Source: JAWPMT01 sp965229785 (GTDB lineage Bacteria > Bacteroidota > Bacteroidia > Cytophagales > Cyclobacteriaceae). From it: a stretch of DNA of 64,000 nucleotides. Positions within the stretch are counted from its first letter, which is position 1; each line of letters starts with the position of its first letter. Where the stretch lies: the NCBI GenBank assembly GCA_965229785.1, contig CBDDJS010000001.1:7378001-7442000 (forward strand), written 5' to 3'. The notes under the pieces are model-generated. The model worked only from the letters and a program-made list of their open reading frames with translations, was not told the origin of the DNA and did not search any database. Positions 1 to 7,043 of the stretch are shown piece after piece. The translations under genes and the position numbers were made by a program.

Positions 1-245
1 GATTCCAGATTAAAAGCGGGTTGTTCTTTTCTTTTTTTCGAAAGGATCGTGTTGAGCCCCACACGATAGATCCAGGTACTGATTTCAGATTGCCCCTTAA
101 AAGAATTAAGCGACTTCCAAAGCTGCAAAACAATGTCCTGAAATGCGTCTTTTTGATCTTCTTCACTGGCATAATATACCTTGCAAAGGCTGCGTATGGT
201 GCCTCTGTTTTGGTTAATGACTTGTATGAATTGACGCTTTTCCAA
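1..245 (-). CDS. ECF-type RNA polymerase sigma factor, C-terminal part outside window
   Basis: Reading the minus strand from a TTG codon at 243-245 gives about 81 residues of a sigma-70 region 2. They include an acidic segment around EEDQKDAFQDIVLQLW, the usual core-binding helix, and STWIYRVGLNTILSKKR, the -10 binding helix. An in-frame stop lies ten codons upstream and there is no ATG, so TTG is the likely start. Regions 3/4 lie beyond the window edge. The sigma factor would direct RNA polymerase to a dedicated regulon; no anti-sigma gene is visible on this side. The family assignment is firm; the exact start is inferred. Confidence 0.75.
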   Translation of the reverse strand, partial: MEKRQFIQVINQNRGTIRSLCKVYYASEEDQKDAFQDIVLQLWKSLNSFKGQSEISTWIYRVGLNTILSKKRKEQPAFNLE

Positions 246-348
246 GTTGAAGTAAGCTACTGCTTTATGGTATTAGTAGCAGAAATTTCAAAATTGTCAC
301 ATGGAACAGGGAATTTTATTGAAAAACTGTCTAAAACACTGGAATAGA

Positions 349-807
349 TTACAATGGTGGTCCTACAAATTCCTGACCGTGCTTCTGAGAAATCATTGCC
401 ATGGTTTCTATAGATAGTTCTCCTTCTTGTTCAAGTGCCTGATACATTTCGATGAACATAGCTTCTATGGTCTGGGCCGGCGAGAAAATGTAACGCAATT
501 TCCCGGTAGTATTCCCGACATTTTTGAAGGCATGAATAGTTCCCTTTGGGACAAACGCCACATCACCCGGCTGGAAGTGATATAGCTTGCCATCGACTTC
601 AGCGATGAATTCCCCTTCCAGGAACATAAAGGTCTCATCTTGATGATGATGGATATGCCTTCCGGGACCAATACCAGGAGCTACGATATCTTCGAATACG
701 GCTATGTTGCCATCCGTATGGTCTCCCGATAACAATACTTTCAGTGTGATCGCCTCTGGAAAAACAAAAGTTTGGGCATTACTATATTGGGTGTGTATTG
801 GTTTCAT
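349..807 (-). CDS. Cupin-domain protein
   Basis: This 152-residue protein is a single cupin beta-barrel. Motif 1 has the metal ligands in HIHHHQDE (about residues 51-58) followed by the FLEGE turn. Motif 2 is GDVAFVPKGTIHAF (about residues 81-94). Such small cupins bind a metal and act as dioxygenases, isomerases or ligand binders, and the substrate cannot be read here. It is the last gene of the MarR-reductase-pirin-cupin operon, 12 bp after the pirin gene, so it is probably induced with the redox enzymes upstream. The cytoplasmic location is inferred from the lack of a signal peptide. Confidence 0.8.
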   Translation of the reverse strand: MKPIHTQYSNAQTFVFPEAITLKVLLSGDHTDGNIAVFEDIVAPGIGPGRHIHHHQDETFMFLEGEFIAEVDGKLYHFQPGDVAFVPKGTIHAFKNVGNTTGKLRYIFSPAQTIEAMFIEMYQALEQEGELSIETMAMISQKHGQEFVGPPL

Positions 808-819
808 AGGTTTTGTTAT

Positions 820-1641
820 TTAAGAGGGGAGGTATTTCAGTGCTTTGCCGGTCTCTTTAATTCGGGTGAAGCTTCGTTCCATTGCTTCGTGATTGGTGTG
901 GATAGAGCCTCCTCTTGTTAGAATGGTGGAATTTTGAGGTTCGCTAAGTGCCAATACAAATTTCGAATTCGTATTGGCCTTCAGGTGCAATTCGCCTTCG
1001 TTTTCTTCTAAAATGGCCAATGTGTTAATAGGCAGATCCGAACCCATATGTAAACTCCCTGATCTTGGAAAGATGAATCCTTTTGTTTGATTTTCAGGGG
1101 TTTTAAAATCAAACGATTCACCGGCTTCAAGATGGATGTCCAGATAAGTCATGTTGTATGGGGTTTTAATCGGGGAAGTAAGTCCTTTGTATTGACCGAT
1201 GATGATTTTGACATTACCTGACACGGGCAGTTTTTCCGGCTGGACATTTTGATAGACTACCTCGCTCTCTTCCAACGCGGAAGGAAGCTGCAACCATAAT
1301 TGGTGAATCGTAAGAGGCCATGTTTCAGGTGCGCTCTGCGGCTTTAAGTAGATTTCCTGATGCCATACGCCACCACCGGCATTGATCCATTGTGCGCCGC
1401 CGGATCTGATAACTTTCTCATTGGCACCGGAATCTTCGTGTTCAAGATCGCCTCCTTCGAAATAAGTAACGATGCCTATGCCCGAGTGGGGATGCGTCCC
1501 GATAAAAAGTCCTTCGTCATTCCGAAGCATAGTACCTGCGTCAAAAAAGGCAAACGGACTGAGCTCTTCCCGTGTCGCAGGATTAACGATATACTGAATG
1601 CCATTTTGGGGTTTTTGAAATCTTTTCAAGGTTCTTTGCAT
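820..1641 (-). CDS. Pirin family protein (bicupin)
   Basis: The 273-residue product matches the pirin family. The N-terminal cupin keeps the HPHSG pair and the later WHQE motif that supply the three His and one Glu metal ligands. A second, degenerate cupin follows. Known pirins are quercetin 2,3-dioxygenases or redox-sensing regulators; which applies here is unknown. An open frame continues upstream to 1764 but lies inside the reductase gene. The ATG at 1639-1641, one base after the reductase stop codon, fits family length and operon spacing. It probably responds to the same signal as the MarR gene at the head of the operon. Confidence 0.85.
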   Translation of the reverse strand: MQRTLKRFQKPQNGIQYIVNPATREELSPFAFFDAGTMLRNDEGLFIGTHPHSGIGIVTYFEGGDLEHEDSGANEKVIRSGGAQWINAGGGVWHQEIYLKPQSAPETWPLTIHQLWLQLPSALEESEVVYQNVQPEKLPVSGNVKIIIGQYKGLTSPIKTPYNMTYLDIHLEAGESFDFKTPENQTKGFIFPRSGSLHMGSDLPINTLAILEENEGELHLKANTNSKFVLALSEPQNSTILTRGGSIHTNHEAMERSFTRIKETGKALKYLPS

Positions 1642-1642
1642 G

Positions 1643-2173
1643 CTAAAGCGCCATTTTGAAGGCATTGATTTGTTTTTGAAATTCTTCGTTGAGTGCCTCG
1701 TCTGCAATGCCATTCTCAGAAAAATTGGCATAGAAAGCCGGTAGGGAAAAATTAGCCACCACATTGCCGCCTAAGTGTGGGAAGCCCACGTTCGCCGTTT
1801 GCAAAACGCTTGCTCCGCCTCTTTGCCCCGGCGAGGTTGCCATCAATAACATGGGTTTGTTTTTCCATACTTTTTTGTCGATCCGCGACAACCAGTCATA
1901 GGCATTTTTAAAAGCAGCCGAATAAGACCCATTGTGTTCGGCCAAAGAGATGATCAAGCCATCTGCTGAAGCCAATATTTCATCTAGCCGTTTGGCTTCT
2001 GAGGGAATTCCATCTTCATTTTCAATATCGATGCAGTAAAGTGGCAAATCAAATTCTTTCAGATCCAGTATGGTTGTTTCTGTGTTTTCCAATTGATGAG
2101 CGGCATAGGTTGCCAACTGTTTATTGATAGAATTTTTGCTATTACTACCTCCAAGTGCTACAATCTTTTTCAT
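1643..2173 (-). CDS. NADPH-dependent FMN reductase family protein
   Basis: This 176-residue flavodoxin-fold protein begins with the FMN phosphate-binding loop GGSNSKNSIN (residues 8-17) and has the flavin-contact segment LAEHNGSYSAAFKNAYDWLS (about 77-96). The family (ChrR/ArsH/azoreductase-like) reduces FMN, quinones, chromate or azo compounds using NAD(P)H in the cytoplasm. Its ATG abuts the stop codon of the MarR gene with no spacer, and the pirin gene starts one base after its own stop, so it is translationally coupled within the operon. The substrate is unknown. A role in electrophile or quinone detoxification is inferred from the MarR and pirin neighbours. Confidence 0.85.
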   Translation of the reverse strand: MKKIVALGGSNSKNSINKQLATYAAHQLENTETTILDLKEFDLPLYCIDIENEDGIPSEAKRLDEILASADGLIISLAEHNGSYSAAFKNAYDWLSRIDKKVWKNKPMLLMATSPGQRGGASVLQTANVGFPHLGGNVVANFSLPAFYANFSENGIADEALNEEFQKQINAFKMAL

Positions 2174-2590
2174 TTATCCTTTTAATTTTTGAATGAGATG
2201 TGTCAAAGTTTTTGCTTCTAATTCCGTCAGGTTATTGGACATAGGTTCATGGAATGCCCATACTTTGGCATTCAGTCTTTTCAATAGCCTAAGTCCTTTG
2301 TCTGTAATGATGATGTCCATTTTTCGCCGGTCCTCAGCACAAAGTGTACGTTCCACCAGGCCTTTGCTTTCGAGTTTGTCCACGATCCGCGTCACATTGC
2401 TAGAACGCTGTACCATGTTTTCCAGGATGGTGTTGACTGAAACAGGTTTGCCTTTGGCACCAGCCAAAATGCGCAAGACATTGAACTGAGGTTCATAGAT
2501 GTCGAATTCTTTTAGCTCACGCGATACCGAATCGGTGATCCAGTGCCCCGTTCTGATGATTTCCATGATCGCTTCGTAATAACCATTCAT
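2174..2590 (-). CDS. MarR family transcriptional regulator
   Basis: The 138-residue protein has a winged helix with the recognition helix around SSNVTRIVDKLESKGLVER and the conserved wing motif DRRK (about residues 102-105) that contacts the minor groove. MarR proteins bind palindromes as dimers and are released by phenolic or oxidising ligands. The gene heads the operon with the FMN reductase, pirin and cupin. Immediately upstream lie a promoter (2614-2644) and a perfect palindrome (2603-2618), so autorepression of the whole operon is likely. The ligand is unknown. Family assignment is confident; regulation is inferred. Confidence 0.88.
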   Translation of the reverse strand: MNGYYEAIMEIIRTGHWITDSVSRELKEFDIYEPQFNVLRILAGAKGKPVSVNTILENMVQRSSNVTRIVDKLESKGLVERTLCAEDRRKMDIIITDKGLRLLKRLNAKVWAFHEPMSNNLTELEAKTLTHLIQKLKG

Positions 2591-2595
2591 TACAA

Positions 2596-2618
2596 CTACA
2601 ATATTTGTAGGTACAAAT
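2596..2618. promoter_or_regulatory. Candidate MarR operator: overlapping palindromes
   Basis: ATTTGTA (2603-2609) and TACAAAT (2612-2618) form a perfect inverted repeat around GG. CTACAA (2596-2601) and TTGTAG (2605-2610) form a second perfect dyad sharing the TTGTA half-site. The site lies 6-28 bp upstream of the marR-type start and overlaps the -7 box, a usual place for a repressor. Confidence 0.65.
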
Positions 2619-2644
2619 AAAATTCAATTATCAAAACGAACAAA
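2614..2644 (-). promoter_or_regulatory. Bacteroidota-type promoter of the MarR operon
   Basis: On the minus strand TTTG (2641-2644) is followed by a 19-nt spacer and TTTATTTG (2614-2621). This matches the primary sigma pattern TTTG-N19-TAnnTTTG with one mismatch. The predicted transcription start lies about 17 nt before the MarR start codon. Confidence 0.6.
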
Positions 2645-2862
2645 ATTTCATTAAGGTTCCATATGGTTGTGCTCTTGCTTTGATTTTAATGTAGCACATA
2701 GCGATAATTAATTCATAAAGCACGCAAAAGGAATCTCAACCTTTGATTTATTAAAGTAAAGGAGATCGCTTATTAATGAGAAATGCAAATTAAATATGCA
2801 TTTATGTTTTGAAATGATTGGGTATGTGCTATCTTTAATTTTGAAATCAAAAAGGACCTCAA

Positions 2863-3042
2863 ATGAACAGAGCACGATCTTACTCAGTGGCTATTTTATT
2901 TATAATTGGATTGATTATGACTAGTTGTGGCCTCACTGCTGAATTGGAAGAAATGCATTCTACCCCTCTTCCTAATCTTGAAAATACTGATGGAAATGCA
3001 GGTGGTACAGGTGGAAGTAACCCGCCTCCTCCCGGTGGATGA
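2863..3042 (+). CDS. Small lipoprotein of unknown function (59 aa)
   Basis: The frame from ATG 2863 to TGA 3040-3042 encodes 59 residues. A lysine-free positively charged start is followed by a hydrophobic stretch and a lipobox ending in Cys22 (IMTSC), so the mature part would be only about 38 residues. That part is polar and ends in a Gly/Pro-rich tail (GGTGGSNPPPPGG). A good ribosome site, AAAGGA, lies 7 bp upstream of the ATG, and an intrinsic terminator follows at 3067-3094, so this looks like a self-contained transcription unit. No function is recognised. The TPR membrane protein gene next door may be a partner, which is only a positional guess. Confidence 0.6.
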   Translation: MNRARSYSVAILFIIGLIMTSCGLTAELEEMHSTPLPNLENTDGNAGGTGGSNPPPPGG

Positions 3043-3066
3043 AAAAATAATTATCATTTTTATACT

Positions 3067-3094
3067 AAACCGTAAGGGTATGTGCGGTTTTTTC
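3067..3094 (+). terminator. Intrinsic terminator after small lipoprotein gene
   Basis: AAACCG (3067-3072) pairs with CGGTTT (3085-3090) around a 12-nt loop and is followed by a further TTT. Confidence 0.65.
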
Positions 3095-3131
3095 ATTATC
3101 TATACCGGTGAATTAGTGTGGAATTGTACTC

Positions 3132-4475
3132 ATGTTTGCTCATTATACCCAAATCAACCGGTACCATACCCTGGTATTGATAATATTGTTCCTCCACGGA
3201 TGCTTGCAGGCACAGGTAGACCAGTCTGCAGCTGACTATTATGAATTTGCTCGGGATTTGTATTTAGAATCGCCGGAAAAGGCCCGTGAATACGGTCAGC
3301 GAGCAATGGATCTGGCCCTGGAAGAACGCGATTTGCCTACGATGGGGAAGGCCCATTTTCTATTAGGTTACCTGTACGATTATCAGGATGACGTTGCGAA
3401 TGCCTTTCATTTCTACTTTGGAGGTATACACGTTTATCGCCAATTGGATCAGCCCTTCAGAATACAACAATTGTATGAGAACCTGGCATACATCGCCGAG
3501 CGTAAGGGCGTTCATACGATTGCAGGGCAACTTCGTCGAGATCGTATGAGCTTCAAATCGGAAGTGGATTATCGTATTCAGGCAGATATGCATTATGATC
3601 TAGGATTATCACTCAAACATCAGGGCGAGATTGATCATGGGGTAAGACAACAATTGCAAGCATTACATATACTGGAACGAAATCCGAATTTGTCTGATAC
3701 AACCATGTATGCTAACATTTGGCTTGAACTTGGTGTGCTAAATTATATGAGAGCCAGGTCGCTCGGAGAATCGGTCTTTTTAGATAGTGCATTGCAGTGC
3801 TATGATCGATCTGTTCACTTCAATGGTACGGATACGATTCTTTTGAGTAAAGTGCAAAACAACCGGGGTAATGTCTATCGGTTGAGGGGAGATTTTGAAA
3901 AATCTAAGAAGCACCTTTTTCAAGCCTTGCAGCTCGCATCGGGAAATGACAAATTGAAGGTTCATACCTATTTTAATCTGGGTAGGGTTTACTTTTCCGA
4001 AGGGGTGATTGATTCTGCGATATGGGCATTTACTAATTCACTGGAAATCAATATTGGTGAACTGGACTACAATGAATCACAGGTTATATCTCAGAAAAAC
4101 ATCGAGTTATCCAAGGCTCCGGAACTTTTCGGGGCAGTAGCTTATCTCGATACCCTGGGTATCAAAGACCTTGAGATCCAGGGCCGTGCCTTGCAGCACG
4201 TATTTCGCATGTCTAAAGAGCGGTACGAAATTATCAATGCGAGTAATAACTCTATGATTGCGCAGTTGTATGACCAACATCGTAGAGAGCTGGCAAGGCA
4301 GGAGCGATGGCACCTTATCATGATCTGGAGTTTACGAATATTGCTGTTGCTGACCAGTGTTGCTGCTACATGGTTTTGGTGGAAGAGATACAGCGTAAGA
4401 CAACATAATCGTAGACTGGCGGTGCAGATGGAAAAACGTTTGAAGGATAAATATGGAATCGAGTTGAGAGATTAG
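3132..4475 (+). CDS. Secreted/membrane TPR-repeat protein
   Basis: The 447-residue protein has a signal-type hydrophobic segment (about residues 14-28), then helical tetratricopeptide-like repeats through about residue 350. A single transmembrane helix follows near 395-415 (LIMIWSLRILLLLTSVAATW). The tail is short, basic and coiled (about 30 residues). This is the architecture of the sensory part of Bacteroidota TPR histidine kinases or LuxR-like regulators, but no kinase or DNA-binding domain follows the membrane helix, so it ends where an output domain would normally begin. The repeats would be periplasmic. The function is unknown; protein-protein sensing is a guess. No frameshift into an output domain is visible downstream. 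Confidence 0.75.
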   Translation: MFAHYTQINRYHTLVLIILFLHGCLQAQVDQSAADYYEFARDLYLESPEKAREYGQRAMDLALEERDLPTMGKAHFLLGYLYDYQDDVANAFHFYFGGIHVYRQLDQPFRIQQLYENLAYIAERKGVHTIAGQLRRDRMSFKSEVDYRIQADMHYDLGLSLKHQGEIDHGVRQQLQALHILERNPNLSDTTMYANIWLELGVLNYMRARSLGESVFLDSALQCYDRSVHFNGTDTILLSKVQNNRGNVYRLRGDFEKSKKHLFQALQLASGNDKLKVHTYFNLGRVYFSEGVIDSAIWAFTNSLEINIGELDYNESQVISQKNIELSKAPELFGAVAYLDTLGIKDLEIQGRALQHVFRMSKERYEIINASNNSMIAQLYDQHRRELARQERWHLIMIWSLRILLLLTSVAATWFWWKRYSVRQHNRRLAVQMEKRLKDKYGIELRD

Positions 4476-4503
4476 ACCGGAGCTCTATTTCATGTAAGAT
4501 CGA

Positions 4504-4938
4504 CTATTGTTTTAGTCGCTTCATTAATAGCAGCAATTGTTCCTGTATTTCTTGTTTTTCCTCAATCATTCGGGTGACATCCAGGGTGAGTTCATCGGAC
4601 AAACGCTTTCGTTCCATGGAATTATCCTCATTCGCCAGGACTTGCATTTTGCTGATGATCGCAGTGCCCAGTTGTTTTTTTTCGATGGTAAAACTTTCTG
4701 AGGGATCATCCAGGAAGAAAGTGTCGAATGTGCCTTCGGTCATTTTTCGGGTCAGGAAATAATGCAGATTGATGTGAAAATTATCTACAAGGGAGATCAG
4801 GAATTCTTGTCGAGGTTCTACGGCCTCCTCGTAGGTGGCCAACTTACCACGATTGATACCCAACTCCGTTGCGAACTTTTCCTGACTCAGGCCTTTTCGG
4901 GTTCTCCAAAATTTCAGATTGTGACTAAAATGGCTCAA
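4504..4938 (-). CDS. XRE-family helix-turn-helix regulator
   Basis: An N-terminal helix-turn-helix of XRE type (FSHNLKFWRTRKGLSQEKFATE, then LGINRGKLATYEEAVEPR) is followed by a helical, coiled C-terminal half ending in EKQEIQEQLLLLMKRL, probably for dimerisation. There is no ATG at the N-terminus. The TTG at 4936-4938 gives the usual family start a few residues before the HTH (144 aa). A second TTG at 4975-4977 would add 13 residues and sits inside a perfect 21-bp palindrome at 4977-4997, which I take to be an operator. Autoregulation is therefore likely. Target genes are unknown. Confidence 0.75.
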   Translation of the reverse strand: MSHFSHNLKFWRTRKGLSQEKFATELGINRGKLATYEEAVEPRQEFLISLVDNFHINLHYFLTRKMTEGTFDTFFLDDPSESFTIEKKQLGTAIISKMQVLANEDNSMERKRLSDELTLDVTRMIEEKQEIQEQLLLLMKRLKQ

Positions 4939-4976
4939 AGCAAAAATTTTATAATAAAATGCGTATTTTATTTTCA

Positions 4977-4997
4977 ATTGACAATATAATTGTCAAT
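4977..4997. promoter_or_regulatory. Perfect 21-bp inverted repeat beside the XRE gene
   Basis: ATTGACAAT (4977-4985) and ATTGTCAAT (4989-4997) form perfect 9-bp arms around ATA. The repeat lies 39-59 bp upstream of the favoured XRE start and before a divergent, terminated region. Length and symmetry fit a dimeric HTH operator. Confidence 0.55.
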
Positions 4998-5196
4998 ATT
5001 TACATCACTGATCACGCTTTGGTCAGAGGTTGATAATGGAGCAAGCCAAATGAGCCAGAAAGATACGAATTGTATGAAAACTTCAGATGATGGCTGCTAT
5101 GTGACGTGACAGGCGACTTGACCGTGGAGCGAAGTTGACCGTGTCGAAAGATGTATGCTCTGTTTGGCGGAGTAATACCGATGCTGGTTCTATGGC
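4998..5196 (+). other. Gene-poor stretch, possible short transcript ending in a terminator
   Basis: No convincing ORF is present on either strand: plus-strand frames are 19 and 26 codons, and a 66-codon minus frame has no recognisable features. The stretch contains a direct repeat TTGACCGTG (near 5117 and 5135) and ends in a strong plus-strand terminator (5197-5229). An uncharacterised small RNA on the plus strand is possible. I do not recognise a known riboswitch or RNA family here. Confidence 0.3.
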
Positions 5197-5229
5197 AAAG
5201 GTGGGGTTTCATGCTCCACCTTTCTTTTT
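5197..5229 (+). terminator. Strong intrinsic terminator
   Basis: AAAGGTGG (5197-5204) pairs perfectly with CCACCTTT (5216-5223), and CTTTTT follows. The opposite strand lacks a T-run, so the terminator acts on plus-strand transcripts although no recognised gene precedes it. Confidence 0.7.
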
Positions 5230-5239
5230 AGAAAGATTT

Positions 5240-5455
5240 CAGCGATCAAGCCATTTTTCTGGGGACCATCAACAAAATATGCTATTTACGAATTGGGTAA
5301 GGTGTTGAAAGCAATCCGTATTCCGCTTCAAAATCGCTCACCAGAGCGGCACTTAAATCCGTTTGGCCTTGGACAACTTAATGGCTCATTAACTAATTAG
5401 CCGCGAATCATTGGAATAGTGTTATTATTCCACAGGTTTTCCGATTGATCCGACT
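5240..5455. repeat. Intergenic mosaic repeat, copy A
   Basis: Several blocks recur in the gene-poor region 9630-9998. They are ATCAAGCCATTTTTCTGGGG (about 5244), TTCAAAATCGCTCACCAGAGCGG (about 5327-5349), GAATCATTGGAATAGTG (about 5405-5421) and ATTCCACAGGTTTTCCGATT (about 5427-5446). The blocks occur in a different order in the second copy. No ORF crosses them. Confidence 0.55.
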
Positions 5456-5466
5456 TCAGTTCTCAC

Positions 5467-6933
5467 TTAATTACCACTTATAGCATTGGTGTTTTCCTTC
5501 GTGAAATCACTAAGGGTGTAAACATTTTTAACGCCGGCTTCTATCAGGTCTTGTTGTAGGTTTTGAGCATGATTATTTCCAATTCCCGCCATTTCAAATC
5601 CTTCTTTTTGAGCTTTAAGAATAGAGATGAACATGGCATGATCTCTCAATCCAAAGGCCTCTTTAACGTGTTCGAATCCGGGTGTTTCGCTCGACATATC
5701 TACTTTTTCGGCCTTTTCTATTCGGCGTTCTTTTTTGGATCCTTCACTTTTCCCATCCTTGACTTCAGTATCATGACTTTCTTCCATGGCAACTTGAACT
5801 TTGTGAGCAAGAGCTGAAAGCTCTTTTCTGATTTTTTCGTGATTGGCTTCTGCCTCTTCATCGATATCTTCCGCAGAGCTCAGAGCCAGGAATTTTTGCA
5901 GTTCCTCATTTACTGTATCGGGATACTTTTTCATGAAAGTGTTCAAGATACTGGAACCTGTTTTTCCTTTATCATAGTCACTTTGCGTCATTAGATAGAT
6001 CCTCTCTTCACTGCCTTTCTCCTTGTAATAGGGGACGCCTCCTGACCGACCAATAGTTGTATCCTTCTTATTGTAGCCAGCGCTGAATTCATTGATGTCT
6101 TCAGTTTTAGGTTTGGACGTAGATTGACTTTTCGCTTTTTTCAGATTGTTCCAGGCATTCAAATAGGCATAATAAGCCTTAGAGGCCAGGTTTTCCATTT
6201 TGAACTCATTGGGCAGAGCGCTTTCAGAATTATTTTGTTCCAGTTTTCCCGCTTCTTTGTCAAGAGAATTGGTTCCTGCCTCGCCAAGAATTTTCCCTTT
6301 CCGATTGCTTTCCTTGTAGACATCACGATAATTTACACCAGCGTGGTTTTCTCCCAGAACAAAAAAATCATCGAATGGTAGTCGATACCAGATCCCATAA
6401 GCTTTTGCTAACCCTACATCTACCGGATTTCCTTCCATATGGTCTTTGAACTCTTGAAATGAGTTGTATTTCCGGTAGTACTTGTCAAAGATGACATCTA
6501 TGGATTTATCAGTGGTTTTGTTATTGCCAATCGGTCGATCACTTTTGTTTTCGTTGTAGTAAAACTTATGATCGGTTGTTTGCGGATTGATGTCTGTATT
6601 TAGATATTTATTTCCGATGTAGGCATAACGTTGTATTGGCCCCTTGCCAGCGTTAGGATCTTGATTTTGTTGAAGATGCTGTTTACTGACTGGCGAATTG
6701 ATCCGTATTTCCAGTTGTGTTAATCGTTGCTTTTCCGGTCGATTATCTGAAAAATCAATGGCCTCGCCTTGTTTATCTGCGATGGCTTGCATTTGCCTGA
6801 TATGGCTTGATTGTGAGCTATGATCTTCAAAAGCACCATTTTGACCACTCTTTCTTTCTTGCAAATTCGCAGAAATCGCACTTACAGGAGTTACGCTTGA
6901 CTTTTTCTGATGCTGATTATACTTGATTTGCAT
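5467..6933 (-). CDS. Candidate injection-system cargo protein with EreA/ChaN-like motifs
   Basis: The 488-residue protein (ATG 6931-6933; an upstream TTG would add 12) has no signal peptide. Residues 40-102 carry the low-complexity leader typical of DUF4157-type extracellular contractile injection system cargo: a IRQMQAIADKQ repeat unit, DNRPE (63-67), an NSPVSKQ unit, and PIQR (99-102). After it come FFVLGENHAG (GENH at 194-197) and, near the C-terminus, GIGNNHAQNLQQDL (His455). These resemble the GExH and GxxH motifs of the EreA/ChaN/TraB-Tiki hydrolase fold. A charged coiled region lies at about 365-420. The DUF4157 HExxH domain is absent. Cargo status and enzyme fold are inferences from motif patterns. 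No tail-sheath or spike gene is in the window, so it is an orphan. Confidence 0.55.
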   Translation of the reverse strand: MQIKYNQHQKKSSVTPVSAISANLQERKSGQNGAFEDHSSQSSHIRQMQAIADKQGEAIDFSDNRPEKQRLTQLEIRINSPVSKQHLQQNQDPNAGKGPIQRYAYIGNKYLNTDINPQTTDHKFYYNENKSDRPIGNNKTTDKSIDVIFDKYYRKYNSFQEFKDHMEGNPVDVGLAKAYGIWYRLPFDDFFVLGENHAGVNYRDVYKESNRKGKILGEAGTNSLDKEAGKLEQNNSESALPNEFKMENLASKAYYAYLNAWNNLKKAKSQSTSKPKTEDINEFSAGYNKKDTTIGRSGGVPYYKEKGSEERIYLMTQSDYDKGKTGSSILNTFMKKYPDTVNEELQKFLALSSAEDIDEEAEANHEKIRKELSALAHKVQVAMEESHDTEVKDGKSEGSKKERRIEKAEKVDMSSETPGFEHVKEAFGLRDHAMFISILKAQKEGFEMAGIGNNHAQNLQQDLIEAGVKNVYTLSDFTKENTNAISGN

Positions 6934-7043
6934 GGATCGTCTAGGGTCGGGTGCATAGCAAGCTACCAAATTCTCATTGTACAGGCAAATTCATGCCTTC
7001 CTCAACTCCTTCAAAATGATCGATACTTTCATTAAAGCTCACT

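Noticed and set aside
21..347. A 108-codon plus-strand frame at the window start
   Set aside because: The minus strand of the same stretch encodes a clear sigma-factor region 2, so this is its shadow.
5012..5212. A 66-codon minus-strand frame
   Set aside because: It lies antisense to the terminated stretch, lacks a ribosome site and shows low-complexity Ser/His composition.
5467..6969. Start at TTG 6969 for the cargo-like protein
   Set aside because: The added 12 residues look non-coding, and the ATG at 6933 gives the usual charged leader start.
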